From positions 1 through 64,000 of the forward strand of contig MU859066.1 in assembly GCA_033297205.1 (NCBI GenBank): a stretch of 64,000 bases of DNA, written 5' to 3'. The notes under the pieces were generated by a model that had not been told where the DNA came from, did no database searches, and saw only the letters and a list, made by a program, of their open reading frames with translations. Shown here piece by piece: positions 56,696 to 64,000 of the stretch; position 1 is the first letter of the stretch, and every line of letters begins with the position of its first letter. A program made the position numbers and the translations under genes. Source of the stretch: Pseudoneurospora amorphoporcata. Taxonomy: Eukaryota > Ascomycota > Sordariomycetes > Sordariales > Sordariaceae.

Positions 56696-58167
56696 GATGG
56701 AATCACTTTTGTGGTTGCAGTTGCGTGGGGGCTGTTGGTTGATGGATTTCGGAAAATATCAGGTCGGAGAAGCTCGTCGTTGTTTGCTGAGATCGGGTGT
56801 CTGTCGGGGTATCGTTGACGATTGATGAGGTGGGTGGTGTTGGTGATGGTTGATGATGGAGGTTGCAACTGGCAAAGCACCTGAAGCTTCCGCCTAAGGT
56901 AGCCCCGACCTCTGATAGCTGCCCGCCCCTGCACGCGTCAACATGCAGCCGCCTGATGGCTAGGTAATGGCGGGGACAACAACACTGACGGCTATGGACC
57001 AGGGCAGTTCCAGCTGACTACAGTAGGTCTAGTAACAGCGGAGTGCCGGTAAGTAGGTACCTAGTGTACGCTATGTAAGTTTCGTTACAAACTTACGAGA
57101 CGAATGTACTGTTAGGATCTCTATCGAGTTCAGGTGAGTTATGCCTACATTTGACGATGGGACATGCTCGTTACCACTATCAATAATCTGATCACGCTGA
57201 AAGAGGGCCAGACGCAAATAGAAATCTTGTCAACTTACTTGGGCCATGGCGACCTATATAGAGTCGGCTTCAACTCTTTAACATGTTAAAGCAGACATAG
57301 CATGTACCGTATTGTAAATACAGCTTTGCTCGTAGGGCGGCTCTGCCCCTGCTGGCTGGGACCAACGAAGGATGAAAGGTGGGGCGCTCTTGCGCAGTGC
57401 CAGCAAGGGAAGTCGCTTCTTGTGTGTAAATATAAGGTAGTGGGGCTTGGCTGCCCCTGAGGCCTGAGCCCTGACGGCGCTGGACTCCGTCGTGACCGCT
57501 GCCATTATGTACGGCCCCCCTCTGACGGAATACAGCACGTACCGTACATACCCCTAAATTGGACTGTAATATCCCGGCTCGACTCCTGGAAGTGCATGGT
57601 CGCGTACTGGGCAGTTGCGACTCAACGTCAACGCGCCATCGTCCCCTTTACCTACCTTAGGTACCTACTTACTAACGACGGGTGCTCAATGTGATTCTGG
57701 CATATACATCCCATCTTTACTATCGCCCTGTGGCCCTTTGCGAAACCGAACATAAAAAGGGTTCAGATCGTCCGTCTTCCAATTTCTGGCTGCATGGAAG
57801 AGGATTGGGTAAAGTTTCAAGGTAGGCCCTTCTTGACGGTATCTCGAGAATCGAGATGTCGCCTACACCATCACCGCCATCACCTCAGATACCATAGCAT
57901 CTACGCTTGCCCTCCGACTTCTTGAACTTCTGCTAAGGTGTATTTTATACGCAGATATCTCACTTGCGCCTTGCTGCTAGGCCTATCTGGTGGCTTCTTG
58001 TCCATCTTCCGGTGCTTTCTCGGGAGACACGGAGATTTTATACTATAATCGAATTAATCCATATCTTCCCCTATTGGGCTTTTCAAACGACACCAACCAT
58101 CCGGCCCGTGTCGGTCTGAGCGACCACTCCCCTCTTTTGTTTGCCGGTCTCAAATCCACTGCTCGCC
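56696..58167. other. Divergent promoter region between PRE7 and STT4
   Basis: A 1.47-kb spacer with no supportable gene. TAGGTACCTA palindromes are at 57054-57063 and 57658-57667. The 150 bases before STT4 are CT-rich, as in other leaders here. Confidence 0.5.
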
Positions 58168-61100
58168 ATGGCCCGCAATATTCGGAGCAAGGCTCTGCAA
58201 CAAATCGCCGCCTTGTCGGCCTCGAACCCGGCCGCTTCCTTCGACCAGTCTGACCTTGACAAGTTATGCAGAGTTTCGGTCAAGCAAGGCCACTCTGCTC
58301 CAGGCGCCGTCAATGGCCATGGACCATCATCTCCGTCCTCGGTGCCCCCTGCCGGGCCAGATGTTGGGCGCATCCCCATGGTACAACGGCAACCCCCCTC
58401 TGCCCCCCGACATTTGGGAACAGTTCGCTGACTTGATGTCTAGACTATCAAGGAATACGAAGTTCTTCTCGCTCTCTGCAAGGCCGCGCCTAGCTTGACG
58501 ACTGCCCAGAGCGCGCAGAAGCTCACTAGACACTTGGTCCCCTATCTTATGGATTCCCACTCTCAAGCATTTGCCCTCTCGCCCTTTTTCCGAGAAGTTG
58601 AGCCCTCCCCCACCGAATCCCTCAGCTATCACGTCACCGCTGCTTTGCTGGCTCTCGGCATAAGGCACGCAACTCACGTCCAACAAGAGGTGTCTGACAG
58701 TATTTGGGCCTTGCTCAACGCCTGTGCCCAGGCCACCCGGACCCTTTCCGATGCCAACTATGAGGGCCCGGCCGCACTTGATGATGCCATCCGGACCGCT
58801 ACCATTACCGTTGCTCTGTTGGGCTTTTTGGACGCTGCTTGTGCCCAGGCGGATTTCTGGAGGTCTGGGGGCCGCTTGAACCTAGTCGAACGGTTGCGTG
58901 ATCTACTGTCCCCGCCTTTTTTGGTGGCGATTGAAACTGCCTTTTCCGTCATCCGCAACTCGCATTCCCACGACCGTTATGCCAAAGAATGGAGGCGATG
59001 GCTACGTCACTACGACGAGGTTGGGCGGCCATTAGGTGCCTTGCTGTTGCAACGCAGTTTTATGAGATTGCTTGTTGCCGCCACCTCTCTCTTGGTTGCA
59101 GAGCCCGAGGCGTTGCGGTCTACTCACGTACTAGACATCCTCATGTCGGGTGATGGCTTGCGCCAACCGCTGTCTGATGGAAGTGGAGATACTGACGCCC
59201 GCTCCGTGGAAATATACGCCACTGTTGCCATGGACCAGATGAATGATCTAGAATCAAGTGCCGATTTCGACAGCCTTTCGCCCGCCAAGCAGAGACTCGC
59301 CTTTGCTGTCAAGGGGGCCGCGTTGATCAGTTATCTCAACGCCGCGACCCTGAACGAAGAGGTGGCCGACGGCGATGTCCTTATGCCCTGGCTTGAAGAT
59401 ACCCTTGGCGATCCCTCGAGCATGGTAGACGAGGATCTGGCTTCTATAGTGCTCAAGTCCATGGCACTCCTGTGCAGGATCATACCCAGCTATGCCGCCA
59501 ATGTCAGCCGCCTACTGCCACGCTTCATTGTCCAGGGCGGATACAGGAGCCAGACAGTGACGGTGGCTTCCAAGTGCCTCGCTTTCGTTTTGCAAATGCT
59601 CTCAAAGGATGCCGTCATCACGACTTTATACACCCTTGGCAATGTTCTGAGCCCAGGTGGTGAGCGGGCCCCGACCAACGGTGTTGGGGGTGAGACCAGA
59701 AACGACAATCTCGAAGTATACGGGAACAGGCAATCGGCGGGCAGTGCAATCTCTCTTCAGCTGTCAGGCGAGGAAGAATCCTCTGCCGTTCAGGGCAACG
59801 TTGTTCAGGCCATTTGCGAAATTGCCGGTATCTGTAAGGATGTCAAGATCACCGGCCTTGCTCAATCCATGCTCGCCCAGAAGATCGCGAGGTTAAGCAG
59901 TCCTCTTGATGCCCGTATCATTACCGGTGCTGCCACTCTGGCTATTAGTGGCAGCCAGTCTGAATTCCGCAACTTGCTCAAGCACTACGCCGCTCTTGCC
60001 CACAATGCGGTGGTGGAAAACAGGGAGGGAATTTTGTTTGCCGTAGGTCAAGGCCGCTTTTTAGGTCACACGCGCATGTGCTAACTATTATGATAGATTA
60101 TGCGAGCTCGCAACTACCTTGCTTGCAACACCAATCGTGACTCTCCCCTCTACAGCATCTACCTGGAGCACCTGTTGGATGGTATCATCTCCAAGGGGGA
60201 TGCCCACGGTCTTCCGTCTCAAAGCGCCAAGGAGTCCGACATGGAGCTTGCCGCTCGTGAGATCGCACAACTGCTCCAACCTCTTGCCTTGTTCATGTCT
60301 ACCAATGCCAACGACATTGGCTTTGGGGGTGAAGCAGATGATGACACCTATTCCATGCTTCGCGACTCGTGGTTCAACATTGTCGTCCATGGCTTTACGC
60401 CCTCGACAGACCGTGGGAAACGCTATTCGGATGAGCTTCGTGTCATGGCTATCTACTCACCACCCCTGGTCCTGGACAGCCGCGGCGAACAAGACGAAAG
60501 TGATATTGAGCTCAACCCCATCTTACGTAGAGGCGAGAGCTCTGATCGAGAGTCCTTGCAGAAGAAATATCTCTCGGAGCTGATACCGTCCCGAGCAGGT
60601 GAGATTAAGGGGCTCAGTTATCGCAAGATGATATTCCTTAATGCCGCTTACCTCGTCGAGAGCTTGCGAGCGGATGCCGGTGACTGCACCAAGGCTCTTT
60701 CATATTTCAATGAACCGAGCATGCGCCGCGGAGAAGTTAGTCGTACGATGGACGGTATTATGGACGCCGTGATGACTCGATACCTGGACAGGGCCCTCGG
60801 TGGCTCTAACCCGACATTCTCGGCCCAGTATGCGGCTGGCCAGCTTGCGAGAATCTTCTGCGCCTGCTGTCATCGCATAGACCGAGTCCAGCAGGCAGCT
60901 TTTGGCTGTGCAGACCGCATCATCAGGGCTATCCCGTCGGCACTTTGCCAGAGGTCATCTCTGTTCGCGCTTCTTGAACTTCTTTCTCTCATGTGGACAA
61001 GTTGTCTCGAGGCCGAGACAGACCGGTATGAACCCAGAACTATTTTCAAGTCGTCCAGGGGTAACGTTACTGTCGAACTCTCTCATGACTACCAGTTCAG

Positions 61101-64000
61101 GCACCTCACGCTCGAAAGGCTACATCGAAAGGCAAAGGAGTGGCTCATTAGCGCTGTTAACACAGCCCCTGCCGATGTCAAGGGCCTCTTGCAAACCTAT
61201 CTTTCTGACTTTGATGACGCTTCTTATGGGCACATGTCACTTGGCCGATCTTTTGCTGTTGACATTGGCTCAGCAATCCCTTCGACAAACCAGAGATTGG
61301 CTTTGCTTGATGTGCTGGGGGATTACCGCATCAACACTGCATCTGATTTCATGGCTCAGTATACCAAGCGCCAGGAATATCGATACTCAGAGGCACTTCC
61401 GGACCGCAGCTTGGAGTGGCAGGGTTTCATGCGCCCTAACATGGCAACTGCTTCTCTCCCATCGACGACCAGCGACAGCACCGACGCCATAACCGCCCTT
61501 GCTCATATTGAGAAGCGCGTTCTCAGTCGCAAAACCACCCCGCTTACAGATGTTAGAGACATCCTACGCCGTGCTGCTGCTTTGCTCTGTCGCAGTACGA
61601 ATGATGAATGCTCCATTGTCCATTACTTGGTCAGCATCCCCTTCGGAATCTTCACAAAGCAGTCTATCAAACTGGGAGTGTCTCTCTGGCTGGGCGTCAT
61701 CAACGAGAACCCGCGGATGGAACCCCGAATTCTTGCCGAAATAGCCCAGCAGTGGGAATTCAGTATCCAAAAGCGGCTCGGTCTTTTCAGTCCTACCATT
61801 TGCAACCCCGATCCGTTCTTTTTGAAGGAAGAATTTGCTCCCACTGACGCGGCGTCCGTTGCAAAGCGTAAACAACTGGTGCACAACATTCTCGCACCTC
61901 ACACCCGACTTCTGCAGTTCTTTGCAAGTCATTACAACGCTACGCGGCTTGGAAATCCAGATACCCAGCAGATCTTCCTCCGCCTCCTTGAAGTGACACT
62001 GACCGCAATGAAGCTCTCTCATCCTCACCCGATGGCCAGAGAGATTCGCTTCCAGACTGTACTGTTTGGATTGCGAGTTCTCGCCACGAGCACGACCATG
62101 GGAACCGCGGCACAATGGAGGCTGAAGGACTTGGTCCTTTCTGCAGGCCTTAGCTGGTTTTGCGCGGCCCCATGCTGGTCGTTCGGTAGCAACGTACTGC
62201 AGCTGAAGACAGAAATCACGCTGATATCAGACGTTCTCATGGCTTTGAAGATGACGACGACAGTTGGAGCACAGACCGTGGGCAAGAAGTCTTTGGCTTC
62301 CAAGGAAAGACTGCTGCAGTTGCTTCTGGAGAATGAGCAGTCACGACTGATTGTTTGGGTGCAACCGCTGGGTGAGCCACTCAAGACGCCACACCATTTG
62401 TTCCACCATACAAACACGAATAAGAATCTTGTAGAGGTACGTATCGTGGATTTCAGCCGTCAGATAATGGAATAACTGACCGTTGCATAGGCCGCCATCT
62501 CCCCCCTTATTTGGATTGCGTGGCTCGAATCTCCTTCGTTGGCTGTGCATCTCGCTAGCAGATTCCCTTATCCACGCGTCAAACAAGAAGTTCGACGGCT
62601 TCTCCTAAATTTCCCTGCCAAGGCGATCAAAGAGCCCGAAGCGGTGGCGACACTTATTGACGGCTCATTGCCCGAAGATGTCAGCTTTCAACTCAAGGTA
62701 TGCACACCCATGAGCCGCTAGCGACACTAAGCTTGTGTTTTTGTACTCGATGCTAACTTCTACACCTTAGTACCTCCTCTTCTGGGCACCGGTTAACCCT
62801 ATAACGTCGATAACCTACTTCCTGCCCGCATATCGGAACCATCCCTATCTGATCCAGTACGCCATGAGGGCCCTGGAAAGTCACTCTGTTGACGTGACAT
62901 TCTTCTATGTCCCGCAGATTGTGCAAACCCTTCGTTATGATGCTCTGGGTTACGTTGAGCGCTATATCCTCGAGACGGCCCAGTTTTCCCAATTGTTCGC
63001 GCATCAAATCATATGGAACATGAAGGCAAACGCCTATAAAGACGAAGACGCTACAATCGTAAGTCATCTTACTCTGGATAAGACGGCAAAGAGATTGGTG
63101 TACTAACATCACATAGCCGGATGCGATCAAACCAACCCTTGACAAAGTCATGGGCCACATGATAGACAGTTTCTCTACCGTCGATCGTGAATTCTACGAA
63201 CGCGAATTTGCCTTCTTCGATGAGGTGACAAGCATTTCGGGCAAGCTTAAGCCTTTTATCAAGAAATCCAAGCCAGAGAAGAAGCAAAAGATCGAGGAGG
63301 AATTGCGTAACATCAAGGTTGAGGTTGGCGTCTACCTGCCCAGCAACCCGGATGGCGTGGTCATCGGCATTGATCGAAAATCAGGCAAGCCATTGCAGAG
63401 TCATGCAAAGGCTCCCTTCATGGCAACTTTCCGTATTCAAAAGTCCAAGGGAGGAGTGGAAGAGACCGCGGACATGATCGAAAAATCAGAAGCAGGCGAC
63501 GATGATGCGGCAAAGGCCAACACCACCATTGAGGTGTGGCAATCGGCTATCTTCAAGGTCGGTGACGACTGTCGTCAAGATGTGTTGGCCCTTCAGATGA
63601 TCGCCGCCTTCCGAGGAATCTTCCAGACAGTTGGTCTTGATGTCTTCGTCTTCCCTTACCGAGTGACGGCCACAGCCCCCGGCTGCGGTGTCATCGATGT
63701 CCTTCCCAACTCCATCTCCCGAGATATGCTGGGCAGAGAAGCCGTCAACGGGCTTTATGACTATTTCGTCTCCAAGTATGGCAACGAGGATTCACTCCGC
63801 TTCCAGCAAGCCCGAAACAACTTTGTCAAGAGTATGGCGGCATACTCGGTCATCTCCTTCCTTCTGCAGTTCAAGGACAGACATAACGGCAACATCATGA
63901 TCGACGATGCCGGCCACATTCTTCACATTGATTTCGGTTTCTGTTTCGATATTGCCCCTGGCGGTATCAAGTTTGAGCGTGCCCCGTTCAAGCTGACATC
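58168..64000 (+). CDS. STT4: Phosphatidylinositol 4-kinase, type III alpha (Stt4), 3' end cut by window
   Basis: Makes plasma-membrane PI4P and is essential in yeast. The exons are 58168-58380, 58444-60042, 60097-62436, 62491-62697, 62771-63058 and 63117 to beyond the edge. All internal exons are multiples of three, giving about 1843 residues here. The N-terminal about 1300 residues form the helical solenoid typical of Stt4. A lipid-kinase accessory helical region follows (KYLLFWAPVNP; ALESHSVDVTFFYVPQIVQTLRYD). The kinase domain has a VGDDCRQDVLALQMI block, PGCGVIDVLPNSISRDMLG, the catalytic loop DRHNGNIMID and the metal motif HIDFGFCFD. The reading stops at about FERAPFKLTS, so roughly the last 90 residues lie outside. 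The start at MARNIRSKALQQIAAL matches the expected N terminus. No defect was seen. Confidence 0.95.

Noticed and set aside
57278..57538. Minus-strand 86-codon frame upstream of STT4
   Set aside because: No recognisable motif and no supporting gene structure.

Overview
The window is nuclear DNA from a filamentous ascomycete (Pezizomycotina, most likely a Sordariomycete; the exact genus cannot be fixed from sequence alone). The evidence is: genes with short GT..AG introns of roughly 40-350 nt carrying CTAAC/CTGAC-type branch sites; one-gene promoters without operons; fungal-type orthologues (Kes1-like OSBP, Atg11, Nhp6, Stt4, bL9m, Hsp30); and transposon copies with C-to-T damage of the kind produced by repeat-induced point mutation (RIP). 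I read splice sites by eye. For every multi-exon gene the joined exons keep one open frame, and the length is a multiple of three wherever both ends lie in the window.

Layout. 1-3404: tandem, 5'-truncated, decayed LINE-type (non-LTR) retrotransposon copies. 3609-5477 (+): membrane-anchored ubiquitin protease (Ubp16-like). 6072-7462 (-): oxysterol-binding protein. 9488-11113 (-): Gfo/Idh/MocA oxidoreductase. 12176-12855 (+): mitochondrial-type oligoribonuclease REX2, with a strong hairpin upstream. 13085-15123 (-): phosphoglucomutase. 17024-19149 (-): nine-exon gene of unknown function. 20856-21455 (-): NHP6 HMG-box protein. 24433-25259 (-): CENP-H-like kinetochore protein, divergent from 26190-30652 (+) ATG11. 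31305-32372 (-): mitochondrial ribosomal protein bL9m. 32968-34805 (-): alcohol-acetyltransferase-like protein. 36280-39342 (+): long disordered single-pass membrane protein. 40050-41408 (-): protein with a nucleotidyltransferase-like motif pattern. 42404-42842 (+): LSM6. 43410-44096 (-): small heat-shock protein with heat-shock elements.

45063-48511 is a complete pogo/Fot1-type DNA transposon with perfect 71-bp terminal inverted repeats and a TA duplication. Its transposase is broken: it has two in-frame stops and the third catalytic Asp is replaced by Asn. A 97-bp 5'-truncated LINE tail has landed next to its start codon with a 13-bp target-site duplication. The LINE is the same family as the array at the left end of the window, so the two mobile-element regions are linked.

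49205-51545 (-): RRM plus YTH-domain m6A-reader-type protein. 51546-55819: gene-poor. 55820-56695 (-): 20S proteasome beta-6 subunit. 58168 to the right edge (+): phosphatidylinositol 4-kinase STT4, cut by the window end before its last residues.

Most genes are unrelated housekeeping functions with no pathway cluster. No tRNA, rRNA or CRISPR was found. I did not find a convincing new multi-gene system; the most informative observations concern the nested transposons, the REX2-upstream hairpin and two conserved-looking proteins of unknown function.
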